DNA of 64,000 bases from Kingdonia uniflora (taxonomy: Eukaryota > Streptophyta > Magnoliopsida > Ranunculales > Circaeasteraceae). The first letter of the stretch is position 1. The number at the start of each line of letters is the position of its first letter. The stretch is from positions 1,410,437 to 1,474,436 of the forward strand of contig JACGCM010002493.1 of the NCBI GenBank assembly GCA_014058105.1, written 5' to 3'. Positions 35,173-47,100 of this stretch are shown piece after piece. Below the pieces are notes generated by a model. That model saw nothing but the letters and a program-made list of their open reading frames with translations. It searched no databases and had not been told where the DNA came from. The position numbers and the translations under genes were made by a program.

Positions 35173-38100
35173 TGGGGCGCTAAGCTGGGGTAAAAAAATA
35201 GAAAATTTAAGGAGGGGCCTAAGCTTGGGTAAAAAATTAGGCTTATACCATATATGTTTTTCCAATGTAAAAATTTAAGAAAGGGCAGTAGCCCCCACAT
35301 CCAACACTATAAATCCGCCCCTGATTACAGATAACCTCATTCAGCGTAACAAAATATACAAATCAGCCTAAGACTAATTCCCCAATCTTTCTTCTTCTCC
35401 CTCTTCTAGCATGTTATGATTCAATGATAACTTGGCATGTCAGAGAGCTACAAAAATTAAAAACGCCTATTATGTAGGTGTTACCCTCCATTGGTACAGT
35501 TCTCACGTCTAATTACATTCTATTCTTTCTTTCTTTCTTTTTTGATGAATTAATTACATTCTATTCTTTTTTACACTAAAGCGAAGCCAACCTCACACTT
35601 GTCCTATGAAAACACTCTCACTGTTAGACATACTTATTTCACACTTTCGAGGACCTCTTTTTTAACCTATTTATAAGTTCCCACAATCTTGGTTGTTTGA
35701 TTAATAAACACTCTTCAGTTATCAAAGCCAATAGACAAGTATCTATTCTATTAGCAAGTTGTAAGACTTGAGCTCACGAACCTTGGCCATTTTAGCAAAG
35801 TGGACTCATCAACATTCATATATGGGAAGTTAGAAGCAATAAAGGTACATAAGGTTTCTACACATAACTTTGATAGATTTTCTCCAGTAAAACATGAAGT
35901 TAGATTTACCGTTACTTCTCTTTTCTGGATAAGTATTCCATGAATTACCTCTTAGTCAGCAAGATATCAGTCTATTTCAGCGAGAGAAAAAAAAGAAAAA
36001 AAGAAAGAAAGAAAAAAGACCTTTGTAATGCCTTCCCAGTCAGCAAGTCGAGAGAAGATTGACTCGTGTCTGTAGAAAAACCAAAAGTGTAAGATAGAGT
36101 TGACGTAGGAAGTAGTACCAAAAGCAAAACACTGGAATCTTTGTCAAATCATACTCGCATTTTTACTCATTCATTAAATCAGATAAACAGGAATGAGGTG
36201 ACATCTCAGTTGAAAATAAAAGGAGTGTGAAGAAGATTAGCATGACATACAGTTGCGCATAACCTTGAAGGCCAATTGTAAGAGCTCTGTCATACAACCT
36301 TTGCACCAGTTTGCGGCAAATGAATCTATCACAAACCTGCACCATATGCAGAAAGGAATGGTTACTTCTGATGATCATTTCTTATGCAACGGCCCAACAT
36401 ATCCAGTATATGACAACCCTTATTCTCAAAAAAAATTGTATCTAGAGGTCAAATGAACAGTGAAGCTCAAAGTAGATATAGATATTGTGGAAAATACTTT
36501 AATACCTAATTACCTATGCCAATATCATGCAATGAAGGAAATCAAGAAAAGGAAATGAAGACTGTATTTACTGTACTAAGATAGAGATCCCCTGTAAAGA
36601 TAAAGATTCAAGGTTGTTATATATCAACTTGTAAGCAAATTTAGTAAATTTTCTAGGGAAAGGATTTAGAGACACTAAAAAATGGGACACTCAAGTCTCA
36701 CTCAAAATGAACCACTCATCTCTATTAGATGAGTGGCTCTTATAATAGAGGAGGTGGCAATTGAGAAACAAGAATATTAGGTGGAAATGATGTGTCATAT
36801 ACGTCTCTCTCTCTTTCTTCCCACCAAAAATCTTTTCAAACCAGATTTGACTCTCTCTCTCACCCTCTCTCTGTTCACAACTAACTTTAATTTTAAAAGA
36901 AACCATTCTCTCTCTCTCTCTCCATACTAAATTTTTCTAGATCCGACTCTCTCCTCTCACTCAAGAACGAGGTTAGATATCTCTCTCTCAAGAAATTAAG
37001 AACGTTTTTAGGGTTTTGATGTGAGATCTGTCTCTCTCTCTCTCTCTCTCATAATTTAGGGTTTTGTGAATCATCTTTGTCGTTTGGGGTTTGATTTCCC
37101 TGTATCTATTATTGTTTGTGGAGAATCCCGATTCTCTAGATTTTTGTTGGTTGCAGATCATCAAAACATGGATGGTTCTTTCACGAAAATTAAGCTCTAA
37201 GGGAGTTTTCAAGTTGAGAAGTAGCTTTATCTCCCTTTTTCTCTCTCCAAATTTGTTTGAGATCCCACATTGGTGTTGGTAGTTTTTGGAGTTTAAATTA
37301 TGAGATCCCGAGAATTTTTCCTTCCACATTTACCTATTTTTGCATTTATCTATTATTTTACTTATTTGTGATTTGTTGTTAATAAACACTTGGTTTGGTT
37401 GAACATTTATATGGATACCGTGGATTATCGATTAATCGAAAATATATTGCATCAAAATTTTCGAACCATCTAGTGGTCGACAATTTGTAGCAACCAAATT
37501 GTTGACAAATGCACCATTCGACAATATTATAGTCGACAATAACACAATTGTTTGTGTTAGGTGTGTTTGTAGCAATAATGAGTCGACAATAATGAATCTC
37601 TACTTATGATCACATGGAAGAAGAGATCTTTATACTTTAATATTGATTGCACATGTTATGTGTCATGACCATCACATGATGCAACTGTTACGTTGTGTGA
37701 AAACTCTTAACATAAAATTTATTAAATAGGTCAACATCATGCCAGAAGTAGATGGAAAGATGTGGACTCCCTGATTATTGTCGACAATAATTATTGTCTT
37801 TGAGTATATCATATATTCTCGATCACACGCATTTATATCATATTCCCGACAATTTCGACACAAAAAATTGTGGACTCCCTGATTATTTTGACAATTACTA
37901 TGTTATCCGATTAGAAAAACATGTACAAAAATTGAACATTCAAAATAACATCCAAACATCTTTCCATTACGAGTATAAAGACCGACATTAACAACATACT
38001 CATAGAACAATTGTTTCACTGGGAAAGGCAGAGAAACTGATATGCGTTTCTTCTCCAATGGAGTTCAATTTGTTAAACTTGCCCCGTCTCGACTAAGACA

Positions 38101-41100
38101 GTGAGAGAGAGAGAGACTCTTCAATTTCTCAATTTTTGCTAATGTTCTTCACTGTAAGAGAGAAAGAGAGAGAGAGTCAGATCTGGTTTGAAAAGATTTT
38201 TGGTGAGAAGAAAGAAAGAGAGACGTATATGACACATCATTTCCACCTAATATTCTTGTTTCTCAATTTGCCACCTCCTCTATTATAAGAGCCACTCATC
38301 TAATAGAGATGAGTGGTTCATCTTGAGTGAGACTTGAGTGTCCCATTTTTTAGTGTCTCTAAATCCTTCCCCAATTTTCTAACGTCAAACAACTTACTCT
38401 TTGAGCATTCCAATCTCATCAAGATAAGGTCAAGAAGAAGTTGAGGATGTTATGTAATCACATACATCTTGAATAATTTTGTGGGTGTATAACTGTATAT
38501 ATCGACTACAATATGCGATTCTTCTATAAGTCCAACTAAGTTTATATTTTTCTACTCCATTGGAAGGTTCTTCTGTAACCAGGGCCAAGAAACACACTGC
38601 ATCTAGGCCTCAACACTTTCTGGGGTTTCAAGTACTAAGTTGTAAGTCTCTAAATCTGAGTGAGGCTTAATTCTTATATGGGACACACTTAATACACCTG
38701 GTCCATTTATAACTTTTTTCCAAGCAAGTTGTTTCTAATATTCACGATCCTTGTTTCATTTAGGCTTTGGGCTTCATTAGGTGTTGGATGAATTTGGATT
38801 CTAGGCCCATTGGAATTGAGAGAAAACAATTTTGTCACTTTCATCATATTTTTACTTTTTCCGCTTATTTCTCAGTTCTCCACACAAGATAAGGATTCCA
38901 ATTCTGGAACCAAGTCTGAAAATGTACAAGGATTGGAAACAATAGTTAGCAAGAGGAGAATCTTAATTGCCATTTTAGTGGTTCATATTGTAAAAGATTT
39001 GTTATGAATTCATATGAGTTTCTAATATTGATAATCTAGGGCCACCATAATGTCAAAAAATGAACTATTACTCCTAAAATGAGGTTTTCTTTCTTGGCTG
39101 CACCTTAACTGACAAATTATAGTGAGGCAGGGAGTAGCGCCCCGCATTTTTCTTTCCCCGTTATATAGATCATTTTATGTTTGTCGTTGTAGTTTAGTAT
39201 GTTGCACCCTATAGTATATTATCCTAAGCTCTTGTTTCCCAAAAATTCAAATAACAACAACCCATTCAACCCACGATTTCAGCCCTCCCTAATTCTACTC
39301 CATCTCCTCCTTATTCTCCTCCTTCAACCCTTAATCTCCTCTACTTCTACAACAACAGTAAATCGCCTCTTCCCCAGCCGTATAGCAAACCCAAAAGAGA
39401 GGAAAACAACATAGCTTAAACCATCTCTTCTCTTTAATTTTCAGCAAATATTCTAGAGAGAGAAACAACTTTTAAACCCATCTTACTCCTACCCTAAATC
39501 AAGAGGAGGGAAGAACCTTATAATACTAAGAGTTGTTGTGATTGGTTGAGGTATTTTTCCTCAATTACTAATGCTTGTGGGTGGATTCTTGTAAAACTTC
39601 TCAGAGTATTCCTTATCGCATAATCGTTGTTAAAAGTCAAACCTCGAGGCAAGTACATTTATTATCGAACACTTAACGACGAATCATTATAATATCCAGA
39701 TATATATTTTGAGTGCAATTCCATAAGAGCATGATATGTTAAGTTTTACAATTGCGTTTGTGGCGATTCTTATGTTAGTATAATTTTCCTTTAAACGGTA
39801 TTCGTAATATGGCGTTGTTAAGATTGATACAGTAAGAATATTGGCCACCATGATAGAACTCAAATATTAGATTTGATAGATTGTTGTACAGAAATTACAA
39901 CTTCAACATGGGATGTTGGAAATACTACATGTTATTTTAGTTTAAAAAGGTATGGGAGGGAAAGTTTGAATTGTGTAAATATTGAAACAAATATGTTAAC
40001 AGTAGCTTCAGTTTGGTAATAAACTATGGCTTAGGATTCTTTTCTTGACCCCATACTTGTAACTATTACATTATAGTTAGATGTATAGATTGTATCATGT
40101 TATTCAATCCAGAGGTACTAAGCATAAGACTATATTAGATCATAACATCTGGACATCTAGTATTATAAATTAGTTTTTATACTAAACATCTAAAATAGAA
40201 TTGTTGATCAAGGATAGAATTGCATAAATCTTGTGAATGTCAAGTGAGGTATATGGCTTAACTTAGCCACGGTTATATGACTTCAAATTGATAAAACCTA
40301 TGTTAACTAAGGGTAGAAAGATCACGAGTCCCCCCGCTCCTATACTGTGAGGGTAGAAAGGTTGTTGAACATAAGATCGTCAATCATATGATATAATCTC
40401 ATTGCCTATAGAGTAAGGACAGATAGGTCATTTTGATTGAGTGACGGTCTCTCAAATCATTCATACATAGAAGATCTCATGTACACAGTAGGGCTATGTT
40501 GTCAGGGTCCTTGGGTTTAATTCCCTAAACAAAAGATTCGGTAACTGTTTATCAGTGTTCCAGGGTTGCAAGCCCCTAAATTCTTCCCCAGTTACTTATC
40601 GGCCCTTGCATCACGAGCATCCCTATAGGCTTATATCCCTAAAAGTGAAAAATAAATCAGGCTTTAGACCTGTAGGATGAAACTCCTTGACCACCTTGAT
40701 CTGGTGATTTCCCCTGCTAATTCCTGACTCACAAAAAAGGATCCGCCAATCCCTGGCTCGACAATAAGGGATACGTTTCTATTGAGGACAAAAGGGTACA
40801 AGAGTGTGGTCCCACTGAATTAAAAGTGACCTTGCGTACATCGTCTATTACTTAACCTCCACACCTAATAACACTCAATAAATACTTATAATACCGGTTG
40901 GCGTCGACGCAAACAACATTAATATTTGAACCTCATCTCCTCAGAAAGCATTGCATCATTTATACATATGAATAAATTTATTATATCACATTAGTATCTC
41001 TTTATTATCTCGGTCTGTCATGTTCAGTAACTGGTAATAATTGTGCTTGCTGACGCCTTGTGCGCTATATTTTTCACAGGAGGCCGAGCACAGTAGATTT

Positions 41101-44100
41101 TGGTTTGTGAGGCTTGGGTGATCATTCGGGATTCTTTGGAGTTCTTTTGGATCATTGAGTTGTGTCGTAGGGTATTTATGATAATTTGCTTCAAATTTCG
41201 TTGTCGTATTCTATTTCTCGTTCTTAGTTTTTGTTGAGAATATTATTACTTTTATTCAATAATTGAGATATTTCCGTTGCGTTACTTTGGTGTAAGTAGA
41301 TGTAGTTAATTTTGTTAGAAATATATTACATCTGTGGGTTTATCTGTGGGATGCCCGACTTGTTATGCTTCAGGGATTGTTTTATGATCTTTTATCAGAA
41401 AGCAGATTTTGGGACGTGACACAGGGGCTGCATAGTATCGTACTTTATGGGTCAAACTAAAAGAAGTGCAAACAGTACACCAGTAGAAACAAACTAAGGA
41501 TTATGGTAAAAACAACTTGACATCAAAAAAGATCAAACAACAAAAATGAAAAGAGAAAAACTTGATATGGTAAGACACTAACCAAAAGATCCCAAGGAGA
41601 GCAAACAGCAGCAGCCCCAGCAAAAGGAGTATTATCTCCTTCTTCTCCAAGATATTTAACCTGAAAATGTCCACTTAGATTAAAATTGTTAGAGTAACAA
41701 CAACAGTTTATATCCAGAAAAGGAAATACAAAAGTTTAACTATAACAACAGTATTAACTATGCAAACCACAAACAGCTGATGCAAAAGAAGTGATTAAAG
41801 TTTTGTAACATGAATGGCATATTTTCTACCCACACTTAGCTAAGACCAACACTTACACACATGTTTCAGACATATTTCAAGATACATGACTTTTGTTTCC
41901 CAGTCACCGACACACAAATTCATGGCAACTTACATACTAATAAACGTACCATTTCATAAGTACCTTCCACCAGCCAGCACCTTCTAAACAAGTAAAAATA
42001 TCCACATCAAGGGTGTTTCGTCAAAACCCAACTAGCTGATAGAATACCAATAAAACCGGAACAGAAACAAACATCAACACTACAGGTTTTTGGGATCATC
42101 TGTGTTGAGGGCGACGGGTGGTGGTTGTGACCCTCCACCAAGAGAGGAGTCGTGGGTTTGAAACCCCATGGGGTTGGAAACTCAAGGTTTCGGATCCTAA
42201 CTGGGTTGCCTTTCAAAAAAAATAAAAAAAAACCTAAGCACAAAATTTACAAAATGGGGATAACCAAGTCAATAGATTACATCAAAATTCTGATCACATA
42301 CTTGCAAAAGGGAGTCCGCCAAGACAAGGTTATAAATTAGGTACAAATTTGAAAAACAGAAAAACAAACAAACATGATATTTTCCTTATTTCAATATTGT
42401 CCATACAAAATAGCAACACTCTGTCGAAATAACTATTTTTAATGAGCTGCTAGATCACGATCATAGTTACTAGGGGTGCAACCGGTATGGTAAAATACCA
42501 AACCGAAGTGAAACCAAACCAAACCGAAGAAAATGGCTTTGGTTTCATATTTCTTGAAACCGAAAAGCCGAAACCAAAAAATACCATTTTTGTACGGTTG
42601 GTTTTGGTATGACAGTCTCAAAAACCGAAAATACCAACTGAAATTACCAAAATACAAAAATACGAAAACCATTGAACATATAAAACTTGGAAGTTGGAAC
42701 TCATGAAAAATATATATATATGTTCATAAGATCTCCATTTTCATATTACCCCATAATAAAGATTACCTTTAGTATTTGAAATCTCGTCATGATATAATAC
42801 TTTCTAGCAAATCTTTATAACTTGGAAGCACTTCATAAACTTCTCTTCCTAGATAGATGTTATAGTACAATGATATTATACCAAAACCACCAAAGTTGGG
42901 AATACCAAAAATATCTAAAATGCATGTACCAATAACTAAATCATAAAATATACCAAAAGTTATCGAAACAAAAATATACCGAAAATACCGAAAAATCGAC
43001 GGTTTGGATTTGGTTTCTATACTTCGTAAACCGAACGGTTTGGTTTTGGTTATGGTTTTACCTTTGGAGTTTTGGTTTTGGTTTTGGTTTTGGTACTGGT
43101 ATTTGCGAAATACCAAACCAAACCGACCGATACCCAGCCCTAATAGTTACGGATGTGAATCGTCCTCTCATGGTCGTTTCTCACCGTCAATGATTTATTT
43201 ACATTAATGTTATTTTGATTCAAGCCTCTCTGCTAGAGATGCTTAGTAGGTTTTAGGGAGTTTCTAATGTTTGGTTAAGTACCCTTTTAACCAACACAAG
43301 GTTAAGAGAGTACTTTTCCCAGTTCCTAGATTATTCTTAATTAGGGTTTTCACCCCGTTATGTTCTATAAAAAGGAGGCTAGGTTCTCTATTTTATTTAG
43401 TTGTTGAAGTTAAGAATTAAGTTTCAGTTATTTCAGTTTGTGTTTTAGTTTATATTTTAGATTAGAAGAAGCCCTAATCTTGAATTAGGTCTAAATTAGG
43501 CGTTGAGAGTTTACGTTAATTTGGTATCAGTGCCATCTTCGTTCTACTGAAAGAGCGATGTTTAGAATTTTGGGAAAAGTCAAGTTACTGATACCAAAAA
43601 TACCGTGCAAGCAATCTATGATGTCTCGTATAAAAGCTGCAGCAGAAAAGGATACCAAGAATACCATGCAAGCAATCACGACATTTAAGAATCAACTTGG
43701 CAAGTTGGTCAACGTCGTCGTGAGTCCCGGGGAGCTTCAATTACCCCTAGGTGTATTGAAGAGCAACCCCCAAGTTGGGATTACCAAAACCGTGACGGAA
43801 AATATGGAAAACAAAAACCCACGTGCCGAATTGGGAGAAGTGACGGAGATCCTCGCAACCGGAGCCGTGAGTGGCACCGACCCGCGATCCCAGGGTTTCG
43901 GCAGTCGCTACGACTGTTGTCGTCAACACAAAAACAAACCCAAAAAAGATTCGAACCGCCGATTCGACAAAGCAAAAAAAAAAAACTGTTGCAGAGTTTC
44001 GCGAGAAGAGAATCACCATTGGTGAAAAGGAATCAACAGGAACCTTCTAAAGGGTTCAAATAACTGAAAAGATCGGAGTTTTAACTGGAAATTTAGTCAA

Positions 44101-47100
44101 TTCACGGCACCAAGAAGTTCCAGTTGCAAGTTTGGCGTCGATGAAGAGAGAGGCAGATCGTGGGGGAAGAGAGACAGAGTTGGTTCTCGCGAGGGGACTC
44201 ACCGGAAGCATTACCAGAGTCCAAGCAGACCCTAATATTAGAGTTTTGATCGGCAACGGTGCCGAATTTAAAAATCCAGAAACGGAGTTGCAGGTTTGTG
44301 TTCACAATGGTGGAAAATAGACAAGAAAGAAAGAGAGATCTCCAACTAACCCCATTAGAACCGGCAGTGAGAGTAGTTCTTGGGAGAGAGCTCGAAGAAG
44401 AAGTTGCAGACTTGAAGTAGGAAGTAAAAATCGCGTTTGGGAGAGAAGAGTAAGGTGCAGCACGTGCTGGACACGTGATAACCAAGCTTTACTTGCTGTT
44501 TCCAGCAGTTTGCGCAGCTCAGAAGCTGTGTCTGATTCAACAGCAAGCCCAGCCCAGATCCAAGCCCAGGCCACAAAACCAGCCCGCTCAAACTAGGCCC
44601 AAGACCATCTTCAAACCCCCGATCCGAGTTTTAAAACACATGACAAACATGTGGTGTCTTTAAAGCTGACTCCTCAACTAACTCAGGCCCACAAACCATT
44701 ACACCAAGTTTTGAATTTGAATTTGGGTGGGAGAACAATTGAAGAGCATGTGGTCCAACATGTACATTAACTAAAATCCCTCCACCAATTCAAACTTGAG
44801 GTGAACCGAGCCAGTGCTAGTATAGCCACTCTAGCATTAACTACCAATCACCGTGCTAATAAAAGGGGAGGTCTAGGTTATTTGTTCTTCAGTTGTCTGA
44901 GTTGTTTAGAGTTTTGAGTCGAAATTCAAGTTAAGAATAAGTTTCAATTTTATTAATTTGTTTTTAGAGTTTAGAAGAAAACCCTAATTGAGATTAAGTT
45001 AGTGTTAAACGTAACACGATCTTGCTTCCGCGTCGTGCGTTTACATTAGTTACACTATAAGAAAACCAATAGGGAAACATAAATTATAAATTCAACCGGG
45101 GGTGGGGTGACACTTCACATAATAAAATCAAAAGGAAATATTGCATATAAATTTATAGCAAGTGTGTACCAGAACATTGGCACCAATACTGGTTCCAACA
45201 GCAAATAAAAGAGACTTTGGAAATTCTTCATGAACATGATCAACAACTTTCCGTACATCATCTGTCCATCCCGCATTATAAAAGCAATCAGACTGTCCAA
45301 GTCACAAGAAATTTCATAGTTAGCATTACAAAATAACGAGATTAACAGACTAATAAAATGCACTGCATAGAAGATAAAGGGGTCATTAGATCATTAAGTT
45401 AAGAAGATTATAATCAGCATAGTATATCCATGTGCAGCTTTAACTTGTCAGACATCTGGAACAAACTCAAAATTATCACTTAATATCCATGTGGACCATA
45501 TCCAAGAATTTAAGACTAGAGATACTAGAGTTGCCCAACCTAGGATTTCTTAATTTTTATTGGTCATTGCTTGTCATTTTGCCGAGGAAAATTAAGGTTA
45601 GACAAGAGACGTGCCAGATACATTAAGAAGGGATAAGAGAGGACATTGGAGAAAATTATTTGTGGTATTTTTTACTGGGAGAACGAGAAGTGAGATAACC
45701 AAGGGGGGTTGGTATAGCGATTTGGGACCATGCCTCAAGAAGCAAAGGTCATGAGTTCAATTCACCACCAATGAGGGCAACTTGCCAGATTTTATCCTGA
45801 CTTGACCGGCATGTGGGTTGCTGGGGTTCTCACGTGTCCCAAGAATTAGTCGGGCAAATGGTAATAAATTATGAACCCGGATCATCCTGGTTGGAAAAAA
45901 AGAAAGAAAAGAAGGAGAAGTAAGATTCACTATTATTTGTATAATTGAGAAATACATTTTTTATAGACAAGGATTTTAATTTAAGACAGCCAGAAACTTG
46001 AACTAGTCTCCCAGTGACTTATTTCTCTGACATACAGTTAGGGACCTGAACTAACCTCCAAAACCTCCTTATATTACTTAAGTTGCACCAGGTAGGGAGA
46101 GAGAAATTATCTCCCGTTCTGTTGCCAAACATCTGTTGAGAAGTGATTGCATTTGAACAGCATGTGGCCCTCACTTTTTGCGGAGCTTCAACATATGATG
46201 ACTTGACTGTAAATTTCTACTGGCCTGAGCTTCCTCGGTGGAAAGAGCATCGTGGCAGACAACAAAGTATAAGATTTTTGATTTACAATTTATTGACGAG
46301 GCTTTGATTTTCTAATTGCTTCTCGTTTTCCTTCCAAAGTTAAAGATGAATACTGTAAAGTATTTTGACACAGGTACTCGTTCAGACAATGATTATACAA
46401 AGCACAAAGTATTTGCACTGAAGTAATAGGCATAAAGGACCTGGAAGTGATACTGAGGTGCGTGTTAGAGATTTTTACTCAGTAGACCTTGAGCTTCTTA
46501 ATAGGCTAGTTACTTGTCCAACTGCTTAAGTCGTTAATGAGTGAACATTGGGAGAGACTTGGAAGAAGGTTTGTCAAATTGGATTTTGAGTATGGGATAA
46601 CAAACCCTTAAATTGGCAATGATTTCTTCAAGTATGTAGTGAACTAGGAAATGGTGATGCACAGAGTTTGAAACTCAAACTTAACCACATAAGGAAATCA
46701 ATTTGGAGAATTGTCAAGAGCAAGGACGCCTTGCAATAATATCACGGATTTGAAAAAAAAAATCCAAAACTTTGGGGCTAAAGATAGTAGAAGGCTTCCT
46801 TTATTTTAGAAAGTCCATAATTCCATATGAAACCCACGTTTAGTTTTTGTAGAAGTAGGTTTCAAAAACCTAGTAGGAATCTCCTTTACATAATGCTAAA
46901 AATTCCTTCTTGTATTTATCTAGTTTAAGTGAAGTTTAGAAGAAATAAAGAGTTATTCTTAGACTATTGGTTGATGAAAAAAATGTCACCCTAATTTTGA
47001 TTTTTGATGTGTCATCTTGAATCTTTGAGTTTCTGCAAATATAATTTACATCACAGGCATCAAGGATCTCACCTAGGTGTTTGGCTACTATCACAACTCA

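Noticed and set aside
34974..35300. Open frames with poly-Pro or poly-Gly
   Set aside because: They are produced by the 32-base G run inside the hAT-like MITE.
43558..44025. Independent host gene with a basic 155-residue product
   Set aside because: It lies directly after a retroelement primer-binding site and between LTR-like regions, within an EMB8-like intron.
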